From: Sulfitobacter maritimus
Lineage (GTDB): Bacteria; Pseudomonadota; Alphaproteobacteria; Rhodobacterales; Rhodobacteraceae
Direction: 5' to 3'
Assembly: GCF_013346665.1 (NCBI RefSeq)
Contig: NZ_JABVBB010000028.1
Span: 115,074 to 179,073, forward strand
DNA length: 64,000 nucleotides
Shown here: positions 34,923 through 44,307 of the stretch, piece by piece
Layout: every line of letters begins with the position of its first letter
Numbering within the stretch: position 1 is the stretch's first letter
Made by a program: the position numbers and the translations under genes
The notes under the pieces: generated by a model
Seen by the model: the letters and a program-made list of their open reading frames with translations, nothing else
Database searches by the model: none
What the model was told of the DNA's origin: nothing

Positions 34923-37688
34923 ATGACGGGACCAATTCGTTTTACGCTCGACGGGAAGGCTGTAGAGGCCGAAGCAGGCATGACAATCTGGGAGATCGCG
35001 CAGGGTCGCGGTCTGAAAATCCCGCATCTGTGCCATAAACCAGCCCCCGGCTACCGCCCCGATGGCAACTGCCGCGCCTGTATGGTCGAGATCGAAGGCG
35101 AGCGGGTCTTGGCGGCCTCCTGTATTCGTGAGCCTGTTGAAGGCATGGTGGTCACCACCAACAGCGCCCGCGCGGAAAACGCCCGCAAGATGGTGATGGA
35201 GCTGCTGCTGACGGACCAGCCTGCTCAAGAGGTGGCCCATGATAAATCCAGCCATATGCGCGAGATGGCCGCGTTAAGCGGTGTCGAGGCCAGCCGTTTC
35301 CCCGCGCTAGAGCAAGACCGCATTCCGCTGTTGGACGACAGCCATGTGGCGATGCGCGTGAACCTTGATGCCTGTATCCAGTGCAACCTTTGTGTGCGCG
35401 CCTGCCGCGAGGTGCAGGTCAACGATGTGATCGGCATGGCCGGGCGCGGGCATGACGCCTATCCGGTGTTTGACCTCGACGATCCAATGGGCGCGTCGAC
35501 CTGCGTGGCCTGCGGCGAATGTGTCCAAGCCTGCCCCACAGGCGCGCTGATGCCTGCCACAGTGCTCGACGCGGCGCAGGAGGGTGACAGCGCGGATTAC
35601 GATTCCGAAGTGGACAGCGTTTGCCCCTTCTGCGGCGTTGGCTGTCAAATTTCGCTCAAGGTGAAGGACAATAAGGTCAAATATGTCGAAGGCATCAACG
35701 GCCCTGCAAACGAAGGGCGGCTTTGCGTTAAAGGGCGCTTTGGCTTTGACTATATCCACCACGACCACCGTCTGACCAAACCGCTGATCCGCCGCGACGA
35801 TGCGCCGGCCAAGGGGTTGAACGTCGACCCCGGCAACTGGGGCGATGTGTTCCGCGAGGCGACATGGGACGAAGCGCTCGATTTCGCCGCCAAGGGGCTC
35901 AAGGGGCGCGGGCGCGAAGTGGCCGGTTTCGGCAGCGCTAAATGTACCAATGAAGAAGCCTATCTGTTTCAAAAAATGATCCGTCAGGGCTTTGGCCATA
36001 ACAACGTCGATCACTGCACGCGGCTATGCCATGCCTCATCCGTGGCGGCTTTGATGGAGAACGTAGGCTCTGGTGCCGTCACCGCGACCTTTAACGAAAT
36101 CGAAAACGCGGATGTGGCGATTATTATCGGGGCGAACCCGGTCGAAAACCACCCCGTCGCCGCGACCTATTTCAAGCAGTTCACCAAACGCGGTGGGAAG
36201 CTGATCGTCATGGACCCGCGCGGCGTTGGCCTGCGGCGTTTTGCCAGCCATATGCTGCAATTCCGCCCCGGTACAGATGTGTCGATGCTCAATGCGATCA
36301 TGCATGTGATTGTCGAAGAAGGGCTTTATGACGAACAATATATCGCCGCCTATACCGAGAATTGGCAGGCCGAAAAGGACCATCTAAAAGCGTTCAGCCC
36401 CGAAAAGATGGCGCCTATTTGCGGCATTGAAGCCGAGGTGTTGCGCGATGTGGCCCGGACCTTTGCAGGTGCCAAGGCGGGTATGATTTTTTGGGGCATG
36501 GGCGTCAGCCAACATATCCACGGCACCGACAACTCGCGCTGCCTGATCTCCTTGGCGCTGATGACCGGCCATGTGGGCCGTCCCGGCACTGGTCTGCATC
36601 CGCTGCGCGGGCAGAACAACGTGCAGGGCGCGTCCGATGCTGGGCTGATCCCGATGTTCTTGCCAGACTATCAGCCGGTCGAAGATGACGGCGTGCGCAG
36701 CGCCTTTACAGAGGTTTGGGGCACGGGCGATTTCAGTGCCGAGAAGGGGCTGACGGTCACCGAGATCATGGATGCCGTGCATGATGGGGACATCAAGGCG
36801 ATGTATGTGCTGGGCGAAAACCCGGCCATGTCGGACCCGGATGTGGATCACGCGCGTGATGCGCTGGCCAAGCTGGATCATCTGGTCGTGCAGGATATTT
36901 TCCTGACCGAAACCGCGAATTACGCTGATGTGATCCTCCCCGCGAGTGCGTTTGCCGAGAAATCCGGCACCGTGACCAACACCAACCGTCAGGTGCAAAT
37001 GGGCCGCGCGGCTGTCACCCCGCCCGGCGAGGCGCGTGAGGATTGGTGGATTGAGGTCGAGCTGGCCAAGCGGTTGGGGCTGGATTGGTCTTATCAAAGC
37101 CCGGCGGATGTCTTTGCCGAAATGAAGCTGAACATGGCCTCCTTCGACAATATCACATGGGAGCGTCTGGCGCGGGAAAACGCGGTGACATACCCGTCGC
37201 TAAGCGCGGATGATCCGGGCCAAGCAATCGTTTTTGGCGATGGCTTCCCCCGGCCTGAGGGGCGTGCAAAGTTCACCCCCGCGGCGATTGTGGCCCCCGA
37301 TGATGTGCCGGATGCGGAATATCCAATGATCCTGACCACCGGGCGACAGTTGGAGCATTGGCACACCGGCTCAATGACCCGGCGGTCCAAGGTTTTGGAC
37401 GGGTTGGAGCCGGAAGCCAACTGTTCTCTGCACCCCTCGACCCTGCGCCGTTTGGGCGTGGCACCGGGCGAGCATGTGCGGCTGAGCACCAAACGCGGCA
37501 GCATTGAGATCATGGCCCGCGAAGATCGGGCCGTGGCACCGGATATGGTGTTTTTGCCCTTTGCCTATGTCGAGGCTGCGGCGAATATCCTCACCAACCC
37601 GGCGGTTGATCCTTATGGGAAAATTCCGGAATTCAAGTTCTCGGCGGTGAAGGTCGAGGCGGTTACCACACCGGTTGCGGCGGAGTGA
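34923..37688 (+). CDS. Formate dehydrogenase alpha subunit (Mo/W, Fe-S)
   Basis: A molybdopterin enzyme of 921 residues from the ATG at 34923; GTG lies one codon earlier, and GGGGAGG is upstream. Residues of about 1-80 form a [2Fe-2S] domain (Cys37, 50, 53, 67). Two [4Fe-4S] sets follow: CIQCNLCVRAC at about 151-161 and CVACGECVQAC. The next cluster is CPFCGVGC. The Mo-ligand Cys sits in HCTRLCHASS, and the C-terminal MopB domain has ILTTGRQLEHWHTGSMTRRS. It oxidises formate to CO2. The diaphorase subunits (FdsB/FdsG) and the maturation protein FdhD are absent nearby, so the electron partner is encoded elsewhere or the enzyme uses another acceptor. Confidence 0.93.
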   Translation: MTGPIRFTLDGKAVEAEAGMTIWEIAQGRGLKIPHLCHKPAPGYRPDGNCRACMVEIEGERVLAASCIREPVEGMVVTTNSARAENARKMVMELLLTDQPAQEVAHDKSSHMREMAALSGVEASRFPALEQDRIPLLDDSHVAMRVNLDACIQCNLCVRACREVQVNDVIGMAGRGHDAYPVFDLDDPMGASTCVACGECVQACPTGALMPATVLDAAQEGDSADYDSEVDSVCPFCGVGCQISLKVKDNKVKYVEGINGPANEGRLCVKGRFGFDYIHHDHRLTKPLIRRDDAPAKGLNVDPGNWGDVFREATWDEALDFAAKGLKGRGREVAGFGSAKCTNEEAYLFQKMIRQGFGHNNVDHCTRLCHASSVAALMENVGSGAVTATFNEIENADVAIIIGANPVENHPVAATYFKQFTKRGGKLIVMDPRGVGLRRFASHMLQFRPGTDVSMLNAIMHVIVEEGLYDEQYIAAYTENWQAEKDHLKAFSPEKMAPICGIEAEVLRDVARTFAGAKAGMIFWGMGVSQHIHGTDNSRCLISLALMTGHVGRPGTGLHPLRGQNNVQGASDAGLIPMFLPDYQPVEDDGVRSAFTEVWGTGDFSAEKGLTVTEIMDAVHDGDIKAMYVLGENPAMSDPDVDHARDALAKLDHLVVQDIFLTETANYADVILPASAFAEKSGTVTNTNRQVQMGRAAVTPPGEAREDWWIEVELAKRLGLDWSYQSPADVFAEMKLNMASFDNITWERLARENAVTYPSLSADDPGQAIVFGDGFPRPEGRAKFTPAAIVAPDDVPDAEYPMILTTGRQLEHWHTGSMTRRSKVLDGLEPEANCSLHPSTLRRLGVAPGEHVRLSTKRGSIEIMAREDRAVAPDMVFLPFAYVEAAANILTNPAVDPYGKIPEFKFSAVKVEAVTTPVAAE

Positions 37689-37728
37689 TACGGGGATAAA
37701 GGAGCGCTTGTGCGTCGCCTGATTTTGA

Positions 37729-37759
37729 GGGGATGAAGGGCGCCGTCCTTCAAACCCCC
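37729..37759 (+). terminator. Hairpin after the formate dehydrogenase gene
   Basis: TGAAGG (37734-37739) pairs with CCTTCA (37747-37752) over a 7-base loop, extended by GGGG (37729-37732) and CCCC (37755-37759), with unpaired A residues between. No long T-run follows, so it may be a weak terminator or a stabilising 3' structure. It lies between the formate dehydrogenase gene and the M20 amidase gene. Confidence 0.4.
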
Positions 37760-37790
37760 TAACGTATTTTGAACCAGAAAGAGAAAAGAC

Positions 37791-38984
37791 ATGAAGATTG
37801 ACGGTGCGCGGTTTCTGAAAGACCTGCATGATTTGCGCGCGATTGGTGCCGCGGGCGTGAGCAAGGGCGTGGTGCGCCCGGCCTACTCTGACGCGGATAT
37901 TGAGGCGCGTCAGTGGCTTGCGGACCGTATGCGTGCGGCAGGGCTGCGCGTAGAGACCGACGCGATGGGCAATGTTTTTGGTTTGGCCGAGGGGCCGTCC
38001 ATCCTGATGGGCTCGCATTCGGACAGCCAGCCAGAGGGCGGTTGGCTTGATGGGGCGTTAGGTGTCATCGCCGCTTTGGAAGTGGCGCGGGCAGCGCAGG
38101 AGGCTGGTGGGCCAGCGGTGTCCGTGGTGTCCTTTCAGGATGAAGAGGGGCGTTTTGGCGTAACAACAGGCTCGGCGGTTTGGTCGGGGCAGTTGGATCA
38201 GGATGCGGCAGATGTCCTGACCGATAACGCCGGGGTGTCTTTGGCCGAGGCTCGCGCCGCGATGGGCGATATGGTCACCGGTCCGGTCGATCCGACGCAG
38301 TTCACCGGTTATATTGAGTTGCATATCGAACAAGGTCCGACGCTGGATAGCAGCGGCGAGCAGATCGGCGTGGTCAGCGATATCGTTGGCATCCGCGACA
38401 TGAAGATCACTTTTTCGGGCCAACAAAACCATGCAGGCACCACGCCAATGCAGTTGCGCAAAGATGCGTTTCAGGCGGTGTCGGAGTTCAACACGCTGTT
38501 GAATGACCGGCTGCGCAATGTGGTGACGCCGAGCACGGTTTGGACCATTGGGCATGTCAGCTTGCATCCCAATGCCTCGTCCATCGTGCCGGGCAAAGCC
38601 GTGTTCTCGATGCAGTGGCGGGATGGCGACAGCGACCGTCTGGCGCGGATGGAGACGATTATTCGTGAGACCGCCGACGAGGTGGCCAAGTCGCGTGGAA
38701 TTGAACTGTCCTATGGCACGCTGCTGGGGCTTGAGCCGGTAGCGATGGATGCGCGGCTGCGGGATGCCTTGGCGCAGGGGGCCGAAGCGGTGGCGCCGGG
38801 CAAGTGGCGCAAGATGCCCTCGGGGGCTTTGCATGACGCAACCAATGTGGCGCGCCTGATGCCTGTAGCGATGTTGTTCGTGCCGTCGATCAACGGGATC
38901 AGCCACGCTTTTGAAGAAGACACGGACGAGCATGATCTCGTGGCAGGAGTTGAGGTTTTGGCAAAGGCGGTGGCGGCGCTTTGA
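37791..38984 (+). CDS. M20-family Zn amidohydrolase (carbamoylase/allantoate amidohydrolase-like)
   Basis: A 397-residue enzyme of the hydantoinase/carbamoylase subfamily of M20. Metal-binding motifs are [20 protein letters not shown] (His, Asp; about 64-83), [10 protein letters not shown] (Glu-Glu), [10 protein letters not shown] and the C-terminal [13 protein letters not shown]. The dimerisation domain carries the substrate-binding [10 protein letters not shown]. Likely substrates are N-carbamoyl amino acids, ureidoglycine-type compounds or allantoate. It begins about 100 bases downstream of the formate dehydrogenase gene and ends 7 bases from the convergent regulator gene. Confidence 0.92.
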   Translation: MKIDGARFLKDLHDLRAIGAAGVSKGVVRPAYSDADIEARQWLADRMRAAGLRVETDAMGNVFGLAEGPSILMGSHSDSQPEGGWLDGALGVIAALEVARAAQEAGGPAVSVVSFQDEEGRFGVTTGSAVWSGQLDQDAADVLTDNAGVSLAEARAAMGDMVTGPVDPTQFTGYIELHIEQGPTLDSSGEQIGVVSDIVGIRDMKITFSGQQNHAGTTPMQLRKDAFQAVSEFNTLLNDRLRNVVTPSTVWTIGHVSLHPNASSIVPGKAVFSMQWRDGDSDRLARMETIIRETADEVAKSRGIELSYGTLLGLEPVAMDARLRDALAQGAEAVAPGKWRKMPSGALHDATNVARLMPVAMLFVPSINGISHAFEEDTDEHDLVAGVEVLAKAVAAL

Positions 38985-38991
38985 GCGCTTC

Positions 38992-39708
38992 CTAGCCCCA
39001 ATCCACATCGCCCAGAAAAATATAACCCGCACCATAGATCGTTTTGATCAGTTGCGGGTTTTTCGGGTCTTCGCCCAGCTTTGTGCGCAGGCGCGAGATG
39101 CGCACGTCCATCGCCCGGTCAAAACTCTCTGAGGCGACGCCGCCAAGGCTCTCTTGCATCTGCGCGCGGCTGATCAGGCGTTTGGGGGCGTCGAGGAAAA
39201 GCCGCAGCACCTCGCCTTCCGCATGGGAAAAGGCCACCTCGCTGCCCTGTGCATTTTGCAGAACATAGCGGTCGAAATGAGCGGTCCAACCGTTGAACCG
39301 TGCGGTGGTCCCTGCCTGCGGCGTCGGTTTGGCGCTGCGCAGCCGGGCGCGGATGCGGGCGACGACCTCAGCGGGGTCGAAGGGTTTGATGATGTAATCG
39401 TCCGCTCCAAGCTCCAGCCCAGTGACCCGGTCTTGGACCTGAGCGCGGCCTGAGATGATTATGACGATGGCGCCTTGTTCCAGTGCCAGTCGGTGTACCA
39501 GCGTGAGCCCGTCCGTGTCGGGCAAGCTGAGATCGACAAGGCAGACATCGGGGGTATGCGAGGCCAAAGCCGCTTCAAAAGCGCGGGCGCGGCCAAAACT
39601 GAGCGTGTCGAACCCCGCTTCCTCCAGCGTGTCTGACAACATGCTGCGGATTTCAGGCTCATCGTCGAGGATGGTTACCAGCGGGCGCGTCGCGGGGGCT
39701 TGGGTCAT
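38992..39708 (-). CDS. OmpR-type response regulator
   Basis: A 238-residue two-domain regulator. The receiver (1-120) has the acidic pair Asp15-Asp16, the phospho-acceptor Asp59 in LVDLSLPD, Ser in IIISGRA and Lys in IIKPFDP. The DNA-binding Trans_reg_C winged helix (about 135-235) shows FSHAEGEVLRLFLDAPKR and TIYGAGYIF. Its start overlaps the stop of the upstream hybrid kinase by 4 bases, so the two form a pair. Target genes are unknown; the divergent cytochrome c and the adjacent formate dehydrogenase are candidates by position only. Confidence 0.95.
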   Translation of the reverse strand: MTQAPATRPLVTILDDEPEIRSMLSDTLEEAGFDTLSFGRARAFEAALASHTPDVCLVDLSLPDTDGLTLVHRLALEQGAIVIIISGRAQVQDRVTGLELGADDYIIKPFDPAEVVARIRARLRSAKPTPQAGTTARFNGWTAHFDRYVLQNAQGSEVAFSHAEGEVLRLFLDAPKRLISRAQMQESLGGVASESFDRAMDVRISRLRTKLGEDPKNPQLIKTIYGAGYIFLGDVDWG

Positions 39709-41615
39709 GATGTGGGAGCTTTCAACGGGGCGATCAGTGATTGCAGGTCTGCTTTGTCGAAGGGTTTGCGCAGCACCGGGGCGAGTTTCTGCGCTTTGAG
39801 AAACAGTGGATCATCCGCCGGCAGGGAGGTCATGAGCAGGATCGGCAGGCTGCGCCCCAGACGGTGGGCAAGGTCAATGCCAGTGCCTTCGCCGCTTAGT
39901 TGGATGTCTGACAGCACCAGCGAGATGTCGGGCAGGTCCGCGATAAGGGCGGTGGCCTCGTCGGCGCTGGTGGCTTCGATCACTGAGTGGCCGAGGTCCA
40001 TCAGCATGTCGCGCACCACGGCGCGGATGTCTGTTGTGTCCTCCACCAGCAGAACCAACCCGGTGGTGGCAGGCACCGCAGCGCGGTAGGGCAGGCGCAG
40101 GCTGATCCTTGCGCCGCCGTCTTGCGCGTTGCGCAGGCGCAGGTCGCCGCCGGAGGATTTGGTCATGTCATAGACCATCGACAGGCCCAGCCCCGAGCCT
40201 TCGCTGCCCTTGGTGGTAAAGAAGGGGTCTACGCCCCGTTCCAGCGCCGAAGGGGAAAAACCAGGGCCGGTGTCCTCGACCACCCATTCGATCCAGATGT
40301 CGTGCACCCGGCGCTGCGTCACGGTGATTTGTCCCGCCGCGCCGCAGGCGTCGCGGGCGTTTAGGATGAGGTTCAGCAAAGCGTCTTGGACGCGGCCCTT
40401 GTCGAGCAGCACCATCGCATCAGGGGCGTCGTTCCGAACGACCAGCTTGCATTTTGGCGGCAGGGTCGGGGCGGCAAGGGTGGCCAGCTCATTAAGCAGA
40501 CCCGCCAGATCGGTGGCGGTGGGGCGCAGGGCGCGCGGCTCGGTCACATCGGCGATGGAACTGAGCAGATTACCCCCGCGCCGTGCCGCTGCAAGCGTGC
40601 CCTCGATCAAGTCGCTAGCCTGTGGCGAGAGATCAGGTAGGCGGGCCAGTTTCGATTGCATGCCAAGAATGATCGTCAAAAGATTTGAGAAATCATGCGC
40701 GAGCCCGGAGATCATGCGCGAGGCTGTCTCGCGTTTCAGGGTTTGCTGCAGGGCGACCCGGGTTTGGGTTTCCTCAGTAATGTCCATCGACAGGATATAG
40801 ACGCCGCCGCGCCCATCGGGGGTAAAGGCAGCGCGGATGCGGCGGGCAGAGGCATCATCGGTAAACTCCACCACTGACGGCGCGCCGGTATAGGCTTTGG
40901 TCAGCGCAGGTTTAATCCGCCCGTAAGCCGCATCGCCCAGTGCCACTCGGATATGAAGGCCCATGATATTGCTGGGTCGACCGGGCATTACGCTGCTCAG
41001 GCGGCGGTTGGAATAGATGTAACGGCCATTTTCGTCGACATGAGCGATATGCGCGGGCATCATCTCGGTCGTAAGTCGCATACGGGCTTCGCTTTCGACA
41101 ACCTGTCGCTTAGCCTCTTCGAGCGCGGTGATCGTCGCCTCCAACTGGCGGTTCGTGGCGGCAAGCTGTTCTGCGTGCGACAGCACCTGATCGGTCAGCG
41201 CGTCAGAGCGCGCACGTAGCAACGCCTCTTGCCGTTTTGTATTGGTGATATCGGTATAGACGGTAACCCAGCCGCCTTGCGGCAGGGGAGACCCTTCAAC
41301 GCTGATGGTGCGACCATTGGCGCGGCTGCGCTCCATGTAATGGGGCACGAAGGCGCGAGCTTGTTCGACACGCTCCGCGACAAAAGCATCGATATCTGCA
41401 ACCTCACCATATTCACCGGTTTCGGCAAGGTGGCGAACGGTATCCTTAAACGGGGCGCCGGGGGTGACCAGCGCATCAGGCAGATCGAACATCGATTGGA
41501 ACGGCGCGTTACAGACCGCAAGCCGCAGGTCGCTGTCATAGATGGTCAGCGCCTGTGCAATCAGGTTCAGCCCCGCATGGGTCAGCGCTTTGGTCTGTTC
41601 GTCCGTGATTTGCAT
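39705..41615 (-). CDS. Hybrid PAS sensor histidine kinase
   Basis: A 636-residue kinase from the ATG at 41615 (MQITDEQTKALTHAG), preceded by GGGGGGA. A longer frame continues upstream but has no protein-like character. Domains: PAS_7-like at about 5-125 and a coiled coil at 130-180. A second PAS follows at about 178-285. HisKA comes next with His307 in GLAHDFSNLLT, then HATPase at ~360-480 (NLILNARDA, DTGPGF, GSGLGLSMVYD). A C-terminal receiver at ~505-630 has its phospho-Asp in LVLSDIQLSG. No membrane helices, so the sensor is cytosolic. The receiver suggests phosphorelay control of the partner regulator encoded next. Confidence 0.94.
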   Translation of the reverse strand: MQITDEQTKALTHAGLNLIAQALTIYDSDLRLAVCNAPFQSMFDLPDALVTPGAPFKDTVRHLAETGEYGEVADIDAFVAERVEQARAFVPHYMERSRANGRTISVEGSPLPQGGWVTVYTDITNTKRQEALLRARSDALTDQVLSHAEQLAATNRQLEATITALEEAKRQVVESEARMRLTTEMMPAHIAHVDENGRYIYSNRRLSSVMPGRPSNIMGLHIRVALGDAAYGRIKPALTKAYTGAPSVVEFTDDASARRIRAAFTPDGRGGVYILSMDITEETQTRVALQQTLKRETASRMISGLAHDFSNLLTIILGMQSKLARLPDLSPQASDLIEGTLAAARRGGNLLSSIADVTEPRALRPTATDLAGLLNELATLAAPTLPPKCKLVVRNDAPDAMVLLDKGRVQDALLNLILNARDACGAAGQITVTQRRVHDIWIEWVVEDTGPGFSPSALERGVDPFFTTKGSEGSGLGLSMVYDMTKSSGGDLRLRNAQDGGARISLRLPYRAAVPATTGLVLLVEDTTDIRAVVRDMLMDLGHSVIEATSADEATALIADLPDISLVLSDIQLSGEGTGIDLAHRLGRSLPILLMTSLPADDPLFLKAQKLAPVLRKPFDKADLQSLIAPLKAPTS

Positions 41616-41750
41616 CGCTTTTCCCCCCATATTCAGGGCTAACACCGTGCAGCGAAAAGGCAAAGAGCCGCCGCAGCTTCGTGCTTGACCTTCTTGCGCG
41701 GGAAGGGGGCAGAAGCGCCCAGCACCTGAAGGCAATAACAAGGACGAAAG

Positions 41751-42176
41751 ATGCAAAAGGCAATCGGCATAGCAGCAGTAGCGGCGGTGGTGGCTCTGGG
41801 TTACATTTGGTGGCAGGGGGCTGAAGAGGAGGCTGCAAAGGCTCCGACAGCAGGCGCGGCGATGGTTTCTGTCACCCTGCCAGAGAAGCTCAGCGCTCAG
41901 GCGCAGGTGGGGCAGCGGGCTTTCGAGGCCAAATGTGCGGCCTGTCATGGAGATAACGCTGCCGGACGCGAAGGCAGCGGCCCGCCCCTGATCCACAAGG
42001 TTTATGAGCCCAGCCACCACGGCGATGGCGCCTTTATGGTCGCGGCAACCAACGGCGTGCGGCAGCATCATTGGTCTTTTGGAAACATGCCGCCCGTCGC
42101 GGGGATCACCCCGGCAGAGGTCAAAACCATCATAGCATATGTACGCGAACTACAGCGGGCGAACGGGATAAACTAG
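41751..42176 (+). CDS. Membrane-anchored c-type cytochrome
   Basis: A 141-residue cytochrome c with an uncleaved-looking N-terminal helix (IGIAAVAAVVALGYIWW) and one heme-binding CAACH (Cys62, Cys65, His66). The likely axial Met is in SFGNMPPV at about residues 111-118. Class I fold, mono-heme. It diverges from the hybrid kinase gene. Soluble-domain location is periplasmic. The electron partner is unknown. Confidence 0.93.
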   Translation: MQKAIGIAAVAAVVALGYIWWQGAEEEAAKAPTAGAAMVSVTLPEKLSAQAQVGQRAFEAKCAACHGDNAAGREGSGPPLIHKVYEPSHHGDGAFMVAATNGVRQHHWSFGNMPPVAGITPAEVKTIIAYVRELQRANGIN

Positions 42177-42336
42177 GCGATCGGGCAGCGGCGACGCGGC
42201 TTGTAACAATTCGTTAGGATTCGGAAAAGATCAGGAAAAAGTTGACCTTCACAAAAAAGATAACGTCACTTGAGTGATCGAAGAATCGCACAAGCGATCG
42301 ACCCCGCCGGGAGGGCGGGCATGGGAGGAAGACAAT

Positions 42337-44307
42337 TTGGCTAAGCCGCTGAAGCGTGCCGACGGACCTCAGTCCGTTCCGGCGCTGTTGCACCGCAACG
42401 CAAAAGAGTTCGCAAACGCTCCCGCATATCGGGAGAAAGAATACGGGATTTGGCAGAGTTGGACCTGGTCGCAGACCCGCGACGAGGTTGAGGCGCTGGC
42501 GCTTGGGTTTTTGGAACTGGGGTTGGACGAAGGTGATTTCGTCGCCGTCATTGGCCGCAACCGTCCCTATCTGTACTGGGCGATGATCGCCGCTGAAATG
42601 GCCGGGGCCGTGCCGGTGCCGCTCTATCAAGACGCCAATGCCGAAGAGATGGCCTATGTTATGGGTCACTGCGGCGCCCGCCTCGCCGTGGTGGGCGATC
42701 AGGAGCAGGTCGATAAGATCATCGAAGTGCAGGACCAACTGCCTGACTTCGAGCGCATGATCTATCTCGACCCCCGCGGGTTGCGCAAATACGACCATTC
42801 CAAGCTTGATCAATATACCGCCGTTCAAGAGATGGGCCGCGCCAACCGCGAGAAGCATATCGCAGAGTTGGAAGCCCGTCAGGCCAAGCTGAATTACGAC
42901 TCAACCGGCGTGATGCTCTATACCTCCGGTACCACCGGCAAGCCAAAGGGCGTGGTGCTGAGCAACCGCAATATTATCGAGACGGCGAAATCCTCTTCGG
43001 AGTTCGACAACCTCAAGCGCACGGACGAGATCCTCGCCTATCTGCCGATGGCTTGGGTTGGTGATTTCATCTTCTCAGTGGGTCAAGCGCTTTGGACCGG
43101 TTTTTGCACCAACTGCCCCGAAAGCGCGGACACGATGCATGTCGACCTGCGCGAGATCGGGCCGACGTATTACTTCGCCCCGCCGCGGGTGTTTGAAACA
43201 CAGTTGACCTCCGTCATGATCCGTATGGAAGACGCGAGCCGGTTCAAGAAATGGCTCTTTGACACGTTCATGGCCCATGCCCGCAAGGTTGGCCCCGCCA
43301 TTCTGGACGGCAAGAAAGTGTCGTTCATGGACCGTGCGAAATATGCGTTGGGCGAGTTGATGATCTATGGCCCGCTTAAGAATACGCTTGGGTTCAGCCG
43401 CGTGCGCGTGGGCTACACGGCGGGCGAGGCGATCGGGCCGGAGATCTTCGATTTCTACCGCTCGCTTGGTATTAACCTCAAACAACTCTACGGCCAGACC
43501 GAAGCGACGGTGTTCATCACCGCCCAGCCTGACGGCGAGGTGCGCAGCGATACCGTGGGCGTGACCTGCCCCGGCGTCGAGTTGAAAATCGCGGACAATG
43601 GCGAGGTGTTCTACCGCTCGCCCGGCGTCTTTGTGGAGTATTACAAGAACCCCGAAAGCACCGCCGACACCAAGGATGCCGAAGGCTGGGTCGCCACCGG
43701 CGATGCGGGCTTCATCGAAGAAAGCAGCGGCCACCTGCGCATTATCGACCGCGCCAAGGATGTGGGTCAGATGGCCGATGGGCGGCTCTTTGCGCCGAAA
43801 TACGTGGAGAACAAGCTGAAGTTCTTCCCCAACATTCTCGAAGCCGTGGTCTTTGGCAATCAGCGCACGGAATGTACCGCCTTCATCAATATCGACCTCA
43901 CGGCGGTGGGCAACTGGGCCGAGCGCAACAACATCGGCTATGCGTCTTATCAGGAACTGGCGCGGCATCCGCAGGTGATGGACACGATTCAAAGCCATGT
44001 GGAGGAGGTGAACCGCTCGGTTGCCGAGGACGAGATGCTCTCGGGCTGTCAGGTGCATCGCTTTGTTGTGCTGCACAAAGAACTCGACGCCGATGATGGT
44101 GAACTCACCCGCACCCGCAAAGTGCGCCGCAAGATCATCGAAGAGAAATACGCCGACATCATCACCGCCCTCTACGACGGCTCCAAACAGGTCAGCACCG
44201 AGACGGAAGTGACCTATGAGGATGGCCGCAAAGGCTCGATCAAGGCGACGCTCGAAATTCGTGAGGCTGCCGTGCAGCCGACCAGCCACCAGATGGCAGC
44301 GGAATGA
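42337..44307 (+). CDS. AMP-binding acyl-CoA synthetase (long-chain type)
   Basis: A 656-residue ANL-superfamily ligase. Motif A3 is YTSGTTGKPKGV at about residue 200. Later motifs are GYTAGEAIGPEIFDFYRSLG, YGQTEATVF, the hinge-region GWVATGDAGFI, and the RIIDRAKDVGQMADG region. The start is placed at TTG 42337 because GGGAGGAAG lies 6 bases upstream and MAKPLKRADGPQSVPALL fits the family; a GTG at 42274 lacks a ribosome-binding site. It forms acyl-CoA from a carboxylic acid via acyl-AMP. It is the first gene of the Liv-type ABC cluster and overlaps the LivG-like gene by 4 bases, so it probably activates the transported acid. Confidence 0.9.
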   Translation: MAKPLKRADGPQSVPALLHRNAKEFANAPAYREKEYGIWQSWTWSQTRDEVEALALGFLELGLDEGDFVAVIGRNRPYLYWAMIAAEMAGAVPVPLYQDANAEEMAYVMGHCGARLAVVGDQEQVDKIIEVQDQLPDFERMIYLDPRGLRKYDHSKLDQYTAVQEMGRANREKHIAELEARQAKLNYDSTGVMLYTSGTTGKPKGVVLSNRNIIETAKSSSEFDNLKRTDEILAYLPMAWVGDFIFSVGQALWTGFCTNCPESADTMHVDLREIGPTYYFAPPRVFETQLTSVMIRMEDASRFKKWLFDTFMAHARKVGPAILDGKKVSFMDRAKYALGELMIYGPLKNTLGFSRVRVGYTAGEAIGPEIFDFYRSLGINLKQLYGQTEATVFITAQPDGEVRSDTVGVTCPGVELKIADNGEVFYRSPGVFVEYYKNPESTADTKDAEGWVATGDAGFIEESSGHLRIIDRAKDVGQMADGRLFAPKYVENKLKFFPNILEAVVFGNQRTECTAFINIDLTAVGNWAERNNIGYASYQELARHPQVMDTIQSHVEEVNRSVAEDEMLSGCQVHRFVVLHKELDADDGELTRTRKVRRKIIEEKYADIITALYDGSKQVSTETEVTYEDGRKGSIKATLEIREAAVQPTSHQMAAE

